64,000 bases of DNA from Hippopus hippopus (lineage: Eukaryota > Mollusca > Bivalvia > Cardiida > Cardiidae): assembly GCA_946811185.2 (NCBI GenBank), contig OX328108.1, positions 7,264,956-7,328,955 on the forward strand, in the 5' to 3' direction. This document shows, piece by piece, positions 17,864 through 30,102 of this stretch (positions are counted from its first letter, which is position 1; every line of letters begins with the position of its first letter). Both the position numbers and the translations under genes were made by a program. The notes under the pieces were generated by a model, which saw nothing but the letters and a program-made list of their open reading frames with translations, did no database searches and was not told the DNA's origin.

Positions 17864-20092
17864 TTTGTTGACCTTGACCTATTTTTTGTTGGCCTTTGGC
17901 CTTTGGCCTAATTTTTTTTTTAAATCGTATATTTTAGCAAAAACCCAGATATTTTAGCAAAAACCCAAAACTCTCTTAATTACTCTAACTAACAGGCTGG
18001 ACTTTTTAGAGTTTATGTCTTTCATAAGATATAGTTCGACCTTCAGGTTTCCATGATAAACGATTATTACATGTAACTAAATATGGTCTTACCAGTACAG
18101 CTAAAATGATTGGCCCTTTTATTATCCACACATAATGCTTCTGTTTGTATATGTTCCAACATCTGAAATTAAAAATAGGCATTTGGAGTGTTCATCGCCA
18201 TGTGATTAAATATGAGCCACGCTCTGTGAAAGGGGGCTTAGTGCATCTGCAAAAAGTATCGACCCAGGTCAGCCTGCGCGAATAACTTTTTGTTATAGGT
18301 CAGTTTTCTTCATGTCAAAGGACATTCCACCTCATGATTCAGTCAGTTGTTGGACAAAATGAAGTTTATTGATCCATAATTATACGTGCTTGGTATGATG
18401 AATTACGGAGGTGCCGTAGGCCCCCCCCCCCTTTCACAGAGCATGGCTCAAAGGTAGTTGATTTCTTTGATTAAAGAAACTTGAAGCCCAATCGCCATAA
18501 CTTCAATGCTGTTTTGAACAAAATAACTCATGAATTATATTCCTTAAAGTACCGTTTTTTCTATAGCATTCAAAAAGTTAACAATAGGGTATGCTTGATA
18601 TGAAAGTATTTAATACCATTACATTCTATGTCACTACAGTACATGTATTCTACTTGTCGCAACAGAACATGTAAGTCTAATATATTTTGATCATTTTTCG
18701 CGGCGTTAACTTGAAATAGTAAGAAAATGGAAACCGCAAATAAAAATCGGAAAAGTCAATTCAATTTTTGGATTTCAAAAGGTTTATAACAAGACCCAAG
18801 TTTCAATAAGTGAAGAAAAAAAAACCCTTTGATTTCTGAGATAAAGCCTCTGGTAACTGAAGTCATCGATCAATCAAATAGCTTTTGTTTGTTTGTTTGT
18901 TTGTATTTTTCTATTTTTTCATGGCATAAACCTGACCTAAACAAGTTAAATGAAACTTTCAAGCCGATAGGAAAAAAAACCCTAATGTTGCCTTTTTAAA
19001 CTTAGTTTTTATGAGAAAAATATCCGTTAGATTCAAGATCAGACTGCATGTTCTATGCAGTCTGATCTTTATCCACACTGCCCGCAAAAGGTCTTTGAGT
19101 CGGGCTTAGCAGCATAAGAGTTAAACTTACAGTTCGTCGTCTAAGAAGATTCGAACCAGGACCCAGGGTATAATGGATACCAATGGTAAACCTGAAATTT
19201 GCAATAATGATTATTAAACGTTCAGGAAAATAAGCCAACAAAAGAAAAAGTGTGGCGTAACCAATACATTTTTCAAATTAAAATCGGAAATCTAGAACTG
19301 AAATTTTGCAGGAAGTTATTAAGATTTTTGTCAAAGCTTTGAATTTCTTTCCCTTCCCTTTTCAAGCAATAACCACATATGACAAAGGTTTCATCGGCCT
19401 TTTTCCTCGACAGTATTTGTTATGTACTTATAAGAGTGTCAAGTGAAAATCTTATGAGAAATACCCTTTCAGGAAGTATACAATAAAATAATTACATAAA
19501 AAAAAAATCATGTACAAAAATACCACACGTGGTTCAAATAATATTTTTTTTCTTTATGGATTTCTTTTTAAAAGTATTTTTAGTTTATTTTCATGTGTGT
19601 TTCTTTGAAACAGTAGAGACTATCGTGAGAAAAGGAGAAAATGCAGGTTACCAGCATTTTCTCTATTTCAAACAGCATTTTCAGAAACATTCTTTTTCAG
19701 GGTTGTTAAAAGTACATGTACATACTAATTTTATTTATCAATTTTTAAAGTGATTAGCCCACATCAGATTTCATTTAAACCAGCAAAACAGGGAATTTAT
19801 ATTTTGACTGAAATCTTACTATTACCCTTGATCAATATAAGATATTGTTTGTGTAAACGCTGTAAATCGTCATTGCGCAGTATCCACGAAATAAAAGGAA
19901 TCGTTGTCACACACACTGTCTCTATATACTGAATTACAGAAAGACATACCCAGTATTATTACATACCTATCCATTACCACCACTGAACCATAGTTCCATC
20001 TACTCTTCGTACTTGAGCCATACATTAACCATCTGTCTTCAACAAATAAACATGGACATTAGAAACTCTTTTTTTCCCCTGAATTAACTTAC
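17864..20092. other. Host intron sequence between the Polinton and the receptor TM3 exon
   Basis: No exon is visible on either strand. It holds a family A palindromic MITE (18206-18452), a family C hairpin (19035-19070), a family D hairpin (about 19613-19705), a short TTTG run near 18885-18905 and AT-rich unique sequence. Confidence 0.6.
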
Positions 20093-20249
20093 CCCAACCG
20101 AGGAACACATAGAGACGCATCCCATGTCTCTCTGTGAACAGTGTTCTGTATACCAGCATATGTAGATACAGTCCTTCTACGAAGATCCACATCATACTGG
20201 CCGTCAAGGCATACATAAACATCGTCATCAACAACTTACACTCCCAGTG
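20093..20249 (-). CDS. Class B1 GPCR exon: TM3 to start of TM4
   Basis: 157-nt exon with TTTTAG acceptor and GTAAGT donor. It begins in phase 0 with HWECKLLMTMFMY, whose Cys is the conserved TM3 disulphide residue. It continues through WIFVEGLYLHML, the hallmark WxxxEGxYLH of secretin-family receptors, and ends in VFLGWG, phase 1. The receptor couples peptide hormones to G proteins at the plasma membrane. The following exon should start inside TM4 but is not seen down to 17864, so it must lie beyond the Polinton. Confidence 0.92.
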
Positions 20250-22599
20250 CTAAAAATAACGAAATAAGTATGGAGCGGTATTTTGGATAATTCGACATGT
20301 GATAGTAAAATGCAGCGATATCTCGAATAAATCAGTGTATGATGGTTCAATTTTACCGTGTAAAATGGGGAAATTCCTGTTTTGAAAACATTTCACTTAG
20401 TGAAACTAGATCTAATTACTGTTTAAATACGAAAGGCATAGTTAAGAGTGACACTTATGCCTTTTATCTCACTGAAACAAACACCTATCTTTATTCTTTT
20501 GTGTTCGAAACAGTCTCAAAAGGAGTTTTTTTCTACATTTTCTGTGTTCTTCCACGGCTTGGTTTTACATATTTGGCGTCTGTACTGTAATTCTTCACGT
20601 TCATGACGCAAATTTCGTCAAGACTGACGTAGAGGTCTTTGTGGCATGATTAAATTGTACAACTGCAAAGCGCGTTTCTAACAAACGGTATATATCCAAC
20701 AGATCGAGATGATAATGAATTGGACTAATTTAGTATAGGATATATCACGAGATTTTTGGCGGTTGAAAAACGAGTTCGAAAGAACAAAGTTTGCCCGGCT
20801 AGCAAGGCATTCCAGTCACTCCACGTGGAAATAACCATGGAAATTGTGACAAAAAGATGCCATTTCATATATGTATAAGTGAAATACAGATATGAAGTTA
20901 AAATTTAACAAGTAAACGTATTCTGTAGGCATAATACACATTTTCAATTTTTATCCCTAGCTGTAATCATGCATCTTTAATGTTCCCCATCCACTCATTT
21001 TAGTCGAATGTAGAAATGTGTTTAAATAAATAAATTAGCAATATCTATGGCCCCAAAGAATGAAAATAAATTTTGTGATGTGAAAAGAATGTTGGTCGGG
21101 AGAAAATTAGGTCAGGTCAAAATTGTAAACAATAGGGGAGTGTATACCACTAGAGTCATTAACATACCCCCATCTTTAAAAAAAAAAAAAGGTTAGGCTA
21201 CTTGTTGTTTCAACACGGGAAACGGGGCACTCGTCTATTTGTAGGATCATGTCTTTTCCCCTTCTTTCAGCAGTCCAAAAACGCTAAATATTAATGTGCA
21301 TTCACGAAATTTACATTTCTACTGTCTTTAAAATCATTCCACTGCACTCTCGATATAAAATTCCGACATCCTCGAGTAAATTGCTGTTGGGTTCATGTGA
21401 CATAGATTGTTGCGACAGTAGACCTGGGTAGCGTATCTCGGCTCCACTTACTTGCCAGCTACATGAACATGCAAAGTGAAGGTCGTACACAGTCACGTGA
21501 CAAGCATCACGCGGTATCCTTGATTGAACGAGTGTATAGGAGCCAAGTCCAAAAATTTATCCGTCGTAATCTATGCTATCTCGCAACCGCCAGGTGCAAT
21601 ATTTGTCATGTTGCCGCAAGAATGACCATAGTTTGATAAAATATCGACGAAGTTGGTTATATTTGACTTAAAATGAGTAAAAGGGTATCTTTAAGTACAC
21701 AATTAGATTATTAAGGGCCATAGTGGATACAAGGGCTTTTGCGAATGGCATAGATAAAGATCAGATTACACTGAACATGCATTCTGATCTTTGATCTATA
21801 CCTTCGTATGTTTGGTCAAGCTTAGATAGTACGATTTTTTTTTAGTTTTATTGATTGTTTTGTCAGCAGTCGGTAAGAGGTCGAGTTGAGACACTTGGCG
21901 CTGAAAGTATTACACCGTTTCACAAACAAATCAATACTTAAAGCCCATTTGCCATAATTTCAACCGTGTTGGTCAGAATATCGTACACTTTACTTCATAA
22001 AGGTAGATCTAAATCAGATTGCACGGTTTATCATCATTATGCAGTCTGATCGCAATTTACATGTAGTTCTCCACAAGACGACAGAACTTCAGATTATTTA
22101 AAATCGAAACCCAATTGTAGACAAAAGTTTAAACGGATCTCAAATGAATGAAATTGTCTCTGAAAGTTTAGGAAAGAATGGGAAAAACCCAATGTTTTCA
22201 AAGTGCTTTTCCTCAGGGTCGTTGAAATAATGAATTATTTGGTCAATGGTAAAACTATCTGGAAAACACCTTAATTTTATTCAACAACAAAAAAACAACA
22301 GAATATGTCGTTTATAATCACGGAGAAGTATCATACTGTGATGATATTTCTAGATGATTAAATCAAATTGCGAAACAAAATGTCAACAGGCTGTCTATGT
22401 CGCGCTTCAGTATATTTTATAACGATATCTTCTTGACTATCTTTGCAAAATAATGTCTTTCTCGATAAAAATGGTTAACTTGAAACGTAATTAAGTTTGA
22501 AACCAAAATGGAAATTTGAAATAAATTTTGTGTCGTAAGATTGTCATCCTATGATAAGTGCCTTTCATAAATGTAGGAGAAATACCCATGCTCTTTGCA

Positions 22600-23990
22600 C
22601 TTCATTTCTATTTTGCCATTCTGATTAAGTTAGAAAATTACCAATATTCTCTGTATTTCATTTTTGTTTCATTACTTTGATAAACTTAGAAAAATACCCA
22701 TGCTCTTTGTACTTCATTTGTATTTTGTGATTTTGATAAAAAAAAAATAAGAAAAAAAAAAAAAAAAAACCTGCTACCTTCTCTTTGTCCTCCATTTGCA
22801 TTTCGTTACTTTGATAAACTTATAGAAATACCTATGTTCTTTGTACTTCATTTATATTTTATTACTTTGATAAACTTAGAAAAAGACCAATTTGTATTGT
22901 GGAATTTTGATAACCTTGGAAAAATACCCATGCTCTTTTGACTTCAATTATATTTTGTAATTTTGATAAACTTAGAAAAACACATGCTCTTTATACTTCA
23001 TTTATGTTTTGCAATTTTGATAAACTTAGAAAAACACACTTTCTTTGTATTTCATTTATATTTTGCCATTTTTATAAACTTAGAAAAAGACCCATTTGTA
23101 TTTTGGAATTTTGATAAACTTGGAAAAATATCTATGCTCATTTTACTTCATCTACTTGTATATTTTGTTATTTTCATAAACTTAGAAAATACGCATGTTC
23201 TTTGTACTTCGTTTGTATTTTGTAATATTGATAAACTTAGAAAAATGCATGCTCTTTTTACTTCATTTTGATTTTGTAATTTTGATAAACTTAGATAAAC
23301 ACATGCTCTTCGTACCTCATTTGCATTTTGTAATTTTGATAAACTTAGAAAAGAACCCATGTTCTTTGTACTTCATTTGTATTTTGGCTGTTAGATAAAC
23401 TAAGAAAATACGCATGTTCTTTGTACTTCTTTTGGTTTTGTTATTTTGATAAACTTATTAAAACACATGCTCTTTGTACTTCATTTGTATTTTGTTACTT
23501 TGATAAACTTTTAGAGATTTACATGTTCTTTGTACTTCAATTCTATTTTGCCACTTTGATAAACTAAGAAAAAGACCCATGCTTTCTGTAATTCATTTGT
23601 ATTTTAGAATTTTGATAAACTTAGAAAAAGACATGCTCTTTCTACTTCATTTGAATTTTGTAATTTTGATAAAGTTAGAAAAAGACATGCTCTTTGTACC
23701 TCATTTGAATTTTGTAATTTTGATAAACTTAGAAAAAGACATGCTCTTTCTACTTCATTTGAATTTTGTAATTTTGATAAAGTTAGAAAAACACATGCTC
23801 TTTGTACTTCATTTGTATTTTGCCACTTAGAAAATACGCATGTTCTTTGTACTTCCTTTGGTTTTGTAATTTTGATAAAGTTATAAAAACACGTGCTCTT
23901 TGTTCTTCATTTGTATTCTGTTACTTTGATAAACATATAGAAATATCCATGTTTTTTGTACTTCATTTGTATTTTGAAACTTTAATAAAG
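22600..23990. repeat. 54-bp tandem satellite array
   Basis: About 25 diverged copies of a unit containing TTTGATAAACTTAGAAAAA, CATGCTCTTTGTACTTCATT and TGTATTTTGTAAT. The copies starting at 23611 and 23665 are exactly 54 bp apart. Because 54 is three times 18, reading frames stay open through many units. They give an 18-residue hydrophobic repeat (INLEKHMLFVLHLYFVI-like) on the plus strand. There is no start context, splice site or homology to call it a gene. Confidence 0.85.
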
Positions 23991-24102
23991 AGATAAAAAG
24001 AGAAGAGGAAAGACAAAATAAATAAGTGCATAAGAAAACAAATATTGATAACTTTTTTCCTCGGTGTAGCTGATGCATGCTTCATTCCTTAAATCTCTTT
24101 CC

Positions 24103-24330
24103 AGGGATTGATGATATTCATTGCGACGGGATTCATTTTTCTCTCACCACTGACCATTGTTACGACGATGGTTATGTGGGAAAGCAGCCAGTGGCTTGGA
24201 AAGAAAATTGTGCGGAGTACTGGTAAAAGAGACTCCAGGAAAGCATGGATAGATGCACTGGGCGTCGCGATATAACTGAAATAATGTTGAAAACGGTGTT
24301 AAACACCATACAATCAATCATTCAATCTGT
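24103..24330 (+). mobile_element. tRNA-derived SINE fragment (5'-truncated)
   Basis: It matches the body and tail of the SINE at 26345-26657 in inverse orientation (GGCTTGGAAAGAAAATTGTG, TGAAAACGGTGTTAAACACC), ending in a CAATCAATCATTCAATC tail. The tRNA-like head is missing. Confidence 0.75.
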
Positions 24331-24594
24331 TACTTAAGACAGGTATATCTTGTAAATTGTTAACTGGGTCAAAGTGCAGTGCATTATGGATTTAAACAAT
24401 CAGCGTTTCAAACAATCCTCGGAGGAGAATTGCAATATGAAAATTAATTTTTCTGTCAAATTAATTTCATTTTTGACTTAATGTTTTCAGACTTAATGTA
24501 CACGCTGAGAGCGAGACAGCAAGAGCGAGAGAGACTTTTGTGAATTAATAAAGAATCATATGCATGAGACGGACCGAGAATGGGAGAAAAGAGA

Positions 24595-24616
24595 GAGAGA
24601 GAGAGAGAGAGAGAGT
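24595..24616. repeat. (GA)n microsatellite
   Basis: Uninterrupted GA dinucleotides in a GA-rich neighbourhood that begins near 24506. Confidence 0.8.
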
Positions 24617-26020
24617 GAGTCAGTCTTTGTTTACAAATCAAATGTTGAATTTTCATACAGGTACATCACCGGTTACCAATAATTTCATCAGACCATTACA
24701 ACACGGGGGAAAAAAACTTCTTAACGTGAGTGATTAATGAAGCAAAATCTTGTTCACATTATTATTCATATTACTGATTAATGGGTACGCAATTACACTT
24801 TGGTGGAACTTTCGACAATGAACAGAAAATTAACGACTAACTTTTCCTGGTTGATCTTTGAAAGATTTCTCAAACTCGACTCCATGTTACTCGAGTTAAA
24901 ATGTTTTTAAAAATAGTTAATGGGCCAAGGGCCCTAAGTAAATTTTCTTACAATCATACTGCACTAACATCTACCAAATTGCCTCAGTTTGGTTCCATTA
25001 CAAACTCTTACACATTACACCAAATGAAATCAAAATATTGTCTTAACAATTTAGAGGCAACCTGATGTCCTACTGCTCAGAGTGTTGAACAGGATCATGC
25101 ATTAATGTTTCAATATCTTGAGAAATTGTCTAAACCGCTATAGGGATTTATGCAGTGGGTATTTTTTTTTTTTAATGCAGTCTAAAAATCTACGGATAGA
25201 ATGCGGAATGAAAAGGTTGCATACAAAAGGTTTATGGTCAGTAATGATCAGTAACTGCTTTACAATTAAAACAAGAAATATCTTTAAAAAAGATCGACGG
25301 CGTAAGAGACACTGGAATATGAACGGCGTAGGAGATACCGGAATATGAATATTGAAACTCTTTTCTTCCAATGTTTTTCATTTTGTTGAAAAGTGGTATT
25401 AGTTTATTGGGTAACGCTTAGGAAAATATTAAATTTCAAAACAGCACAAGAAAAGAAAAGAAAAAAAAAAAAAAAAAAAATCCCTACTATATATTAGTAT
25501 GCTATGGTATGAATCAAGGCCCCGGGGTATCGATTAGCGGTAGCAACGCTTAGAGTGGTTTCATAAATATACCAGCAGGGGCCCGCAGAATAAACATGTG
25601 CACATTTTTGACAAATCGCAAATTATCATCCATTCATTCTTTATCAGTAACAAGAAGTAGGCCAAAAGCCAGCGCATTCAGCTTCGCCGAAAAAGAAAAC
25701 ATTGTTGCTGAAGAAGCGGTTGACTGGAAAAGGCGAATTCTCATGCAAGATCAGTCCTCTGCATTGACACACAAAGAATGTTTTTTTTTGTGATAATGGA
25801 TTATTAACCCATTAACGAAACCACAGATGGATACATTCAGAGTATTTGTAGAGATGTAGACCAGCTGGATCAAACAGAAGGCAGACAAGTACAACGTTTA
25901 TTACAGATTGGGTCAGAGACGTAATTCCTAGGAGTACAATATAGTTCTTGTTAGCGCTTGGCCATGTTGATCCTTAGGTTGCTAAGCGCAACTTAAAGAC
26001 CTTTTGCAGACAGTGCAAAT

Positions 26021-26057
26021 CAAGATCAGACTGCACATGACGTGCAGTCTGATCTTG
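26021..26057. repeat. Family C hairpin (GATCAGACTGCAC palindrome)
   Basis: Near-perfect inverted repeat AAGATCAGACTGCAC ... GTGCAGTCTGATCTT. Related copies lie at about 19035-19070, 21762-21800, 22010-22055, 26699-26735, 43402-43440, 52877-52918, 57396-57433 and 57685-57722. Several are followed by CACTGTCCGCAAAAGG and an (A/G)GTCGCGCTTAGCAGC tail. This looks like a small MITE family. Confidence 0.75.
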
Positions 26058-26344
26058 GATCTACACTGTCTGATACGGGGATATTTTTTCCCCAAAATAA
26101 ATCTTTAAATAGCAAAATGTTGGTTTTTACTATCGGCTTAAAAGTTTCAATTCACTTATTTATGGGGTTAAGGGTAGAACCAATCTCAGCATACGCATAT
26201 GTTAGATTTCTTTACAACATTTAGGTCAGGCTACCTTGTAGTTAGGGTATTGACACTTTCACTGCCAACTAAATGGGTTTGACTTTTCTCAAGGTCTAAA
26301 AGTATATTTTTGTTGCATTTGAAGCTGATATTTTTGTCAAAGAT

Positions 26345-26657
26345 GATTGATTGATTGATTGTATGGTGTTTAACGCCGTTTTCAACATTATTTCAGTTAT
26401 ATCGCGGCGGCCAGTGCACCTATCCATGCTTTCCTGGAGTCTCTTTTACCAGAACTCCGCACAATTTTCTTTCCAAGCCACTGGCTGCTTTCCCACATAA
26501 CCATCGTCGAAACAATGGTCAGCGGTGGGAGAGGAATGAATCCTGTCGCAATGACTATCATCAGTCCTCGGAAAGAAATTGGCCGAGCCAGGGATCGAAC
26601 CCACGACCCCTTGTTCTCAAGTCCTGCACGCTACCGACTGAGCTACCGGGGCTCGGC
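26345..26657 (-). mobile_element. tRNA-derived SINE, full length
   Basis: On the minus strand the head carries an A box (TAGCTCAGTCGGTAGCG) and a B box (GGGTTCGATCC), as in an RNA polymerase III promoter. The body ends in a TGATTGATTGATT-type tail at the low-coordinate end. Flanks repeat a ~10-bp sequence with one mismatch (GTCAAAGAT at ~26336, GTTAAAGAT at ~26660), consistent with target-primed insertion. Confidence 0.85.
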
Positions 26658-27493
26658 TTGTTAAAGATAAGTATCAGGTAGCGGACGGTGTAGATCCAAG
26701 ATCAGACAGCACGTTTTTGTGCAGTCTGATCTTAATCTATGCCGTCCGAAAAAGCTGTTCAAGGCAATGAAAGAGTTAACCACCGAGAAGGGGAACTCGG
26801 CGATTAGTCTACTATTTATGTACATAAAGCTCGAGGGCTATTTCTTGGACCGCAATATGGTGATAGTTAACGCCCTGTCACTCTGAAACAAGTCTCGTTA
26901 CATTCATTTGTAGCATTTCGGGCTAGTTCGCTTTAGGTAGACTAAGTGAAAGGGAAAAGAAGCAGTGAACCGCATGTCTACAATTTCGTGATAAAAGCTG
27001 CCTGTTCATGTTCCTTAAAAAAGTGCTCTGCTAGATTGTCCTAAGTGAATCTGGTCGGGTAATTTATGAATGGTGCTGTGAAATTACTTTACTCTGACTT
27101 TGATAATTTTATCTACATGCAGACATCAAAATGACCGAAAAAATAATGAACTTTGACAGTATTTCATTTCCTGGTCTTTAATCTAAAGAGGCTAACAAAA
27201 AAAAAAAAAAAACACAGTGCGTTTACAGTTTTTTACCATTGTTAGCCTTAACTTTATAAAATCTCCTTTCAGAATTACTTTGCGATCAGTTAACATCTGT
27301 CTGACACACTTTATAGTAGCGTTGTGCAGGCCATTCCGTGATATTTTGCGAAATGAGTAAGTCATTGCAGAACCAGTCACGTCTGCCTTTGGCCAAATGA
27401 TTTAGCCAATCAAGAACTGCGTTACTTTCGAAATGTTACTTTCTAAATGGTGAACTAGACTATAATTGTTCCTAAGAATAATTGATGAATGCG

Positions 27494-27502
27494 GGCCCAG
27501 GT
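27494..27502 (+). repeat. Target site duplication, left copy (9 bp)
   Basis: GGCCCAGGT immediately outside the left end of the foldback element, identical to 42159-42167. Confidence 0.8.
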
Positions 27503-27589
27503 GGGTGTGTGAAGTTGGCAGTAAGTTCGATAATCGGAGTTCGATATTCAATATCGAAATGAATATGCGGATGAGTTGAATTTCATGCC

Positions 27590-30102
27590 GCAGTAAATTC
27601 GCGTTTTTTTCAAACTCAAGGGATAGTTACGAAAATTAATGAATCCTGATTTGAATATCGAAATGAATTTCATGCTAGCAGCAGATTCGCGTTTTTTCTT
27701 ATGTAGGGGCATATCGATGGTGTATGAAATCGAATGTCGATCTGAATATCGAAATGAATATCATGCCAGCAGCAGATTCGTCTGATTTTATGTATAGGCA
27801 TATGGATGGTGTATGAAATCGAATGTCGATTTGAATATCGAAATGAATATCATGCCAGCAGCAAATTCGCATTTTTTCATGTATGGGCATAAGGATGGTG
27901 TATGAAATCGAATATCGATTTGAATATCGAAATGAATATCATGCCAGCAGCAGATTCCCGTTTTTTCCTGTATAGGCATATGGATGGTCTATGAAATCGA
28001 ATGTCGATTTGAATATCGAGATGAATTTCATGCTAGCAGCAAATTCGCGCTTTTTCCTGTATGGGCATAAGGATGGTGTATGAAGTCGAATGTCGATTTG
28101 AATATCGAAATGAATATCATGCCAGCAGCAGATTCGCGTTTTTTCATCTGTAGGCATAAGGATGGTGTATGAAATCGATTGTCGATTTTTATATCGAAAT
28201 GAATATCATGCCAGCAGCAAATTCGCATTTTTTCATGTATGGGCATAAGGATGGTCTATGAAATCGAATGTCGATTTGAATATCGAAATGAATTTCATGC
28301 TAGCAGCAGATTCGCTTTTTTTTTTAATGTATAGGCATAAGGATGGTGTATGAAGTCGAATGTCGATTTGAATATCGAAATGAATATCATGCTAGCAGCA
28401 GATTCGCGTTTTTTCATGTATGGGCATATGGATGGTGTATGAAATCGAATGTCGATTTGAATATCGAAATGAATTTCATGCCAGCAGCAGATTCGCGTTT
28501 TTTCCTGTATGGGCATAAGGATGGTGTATGAAATCGAATGTCGATTTGAATATCGAAATAAATTTCATGCCAGCAGCAGATTCGCGTTTTTTTTTATGTA
28601 TTGGCATAAGGATGATGTATAAAGTCGAATGTCGATTTGAATAACGAAATGAATATCATGCCAGTAGCAGATTCGCGTTTATTCCTGTATGGGCATATGG
28701 ATGGTCTATGAAATCGAATGTCGATTTGAATATCGAAATGAATTTCATGCTAGCAGCAGATTCGCGGTTTTTTATGTATGGGCATAAGGATGGTGTATGA
28801 AATCGAATGTCGATTTGAATATCCAAATGAATATCATGGCAGCAGCAGATTCGCATTTTTTTCTGTATGGGCATAAGGATGGTGTATGAAGTCGAATGTA
28901 GATTTGAATATCGAAATGAATTTCATGCTAGCAGAAGATTCGCGTTTTTTTATGTATGGGCATATGGATGGTGTATAAAGTCGAATGTCGATTTGAATAT
29001 CGAAATGAATATCATGCCAGCAGCAGATTCGCGTTTTTTCCTGTATGGACATAAGGACGGTGTATGAAGTCGAATGTCGATTTGAATATCGAAATGAATT
29101 TCATGCTAGCAGCAGATTCGCGTTTTTTCCTGTATGGGCATATGGATGGTGTATGAAATCGAATGTCGATTTGAATATCGAAATGAATTTCATGCTAACA
29201 GCAGATTTGCGTCTTTTCCTGTATGTGCATAAGGATGGTGTATGAAGTCGAATGTCGATTTGAATATCGAAATGAATATCATGCCAGCAGCAGATTCGCG
29301 TTTTTTCCTGTATGGGCGTATGGATGGTGTATGAAATCGAATGTCGATTTGAATATCGAAATGAATTTCATGCCAGCAGCAGATTCGCGTTTTTTCCTGT
29401 ATGGGCATAAGGATGGTGTATGAAGTCGATTGTCGATTTGAATATCGAAATGAATATCATGCCAGCAGCAGATTCGCGTTTTTTTCCTGTATGGGCATAA
29501 GGATGGTCTATGAAATCGAATGTCGATTTGAATATCGAAATGAATTTCATGCCAGCAGCAGATTCGCGTTTTTTCCTGTATGTGCATAAGGATGGTCTAT
29601 GAAATCGAATGTCGATTTGAATATCGAAATGAATATCATGCTAGCAGCAGATTCGCGTTCTTTCATCTATGGGCATAAGGATGGTGTATAAAGTCGAATG
29701 TCGATTTGAATATTGAAATGAATTGCATGCTACCAGCATATTCACGTTTTTTTATGTATGGGCATAAGGATGGTGTATAAAGTCGAATGTCGATTTGAAT
29801 ATCGAAATAAATATCATGGCAGCAGCAGATTCGCGTTTTTTTCTGTATGGGTATATGGATGGTCTATGAAATCGAATGTAGATTTGAATATCGAAATAAA
29901 TTTCATGCTAGCAGCAGATTCGCGTTTTTTCCTGTATGTGCATAAGGATGGTGTATGAAATCGAATGTCGATTTGAATATCGAAATGAATATCATGCCAG
30001 CAGCAGATTCGCTTTTTTTAATGTATGGCATAAAGATGGTGTATGAAACCGAATGTAGATTTGAAAGTCGAAATGAATATCATGCCAGCAGCAGATTCGC
30101 CT
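27590..30102 (+). repeat. Left arm: 89-bp tandem repeat array
   Basis: About 28 units of 89 bp, each with TGTCGATTTGAATATCGAAA, ATGCCAGCAGCAGATTCGCG, a T-run and TGTATGGGCATAAGGATGG. Units differ at a few positions (GCCAGC/GCTAGC, ATATCATG/ATTTCATG). Array reading frames rotate because 89 is not a multiple of three. The open frames within it are repeat artefacts. Confidence 0.92.

Noticed and set aside
17858..17880. 6-bp target duplication of the Polinton
   Set aside because: The left flank is outside the window, so no pair can be compared.
22600..23990. CRISPR-like array
   Set aside because: Units are contiguous 54-bp satellites without spacers, in an animal genome.
26580..26657. tRNA gene candidate (A and B boxes)
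   Set aside because: No paired acceptor or anticodon stems. It is the head of a SINE with tail and target duplication. The same holds for 34630-34715.
27600..30100. Many 60-100-residue open frames in the 89-bp array, both strands
   Set aside because: They are frame rotations of one tandem repeat. No start context, splice signals or protein family. The same applies to 37440-42000.
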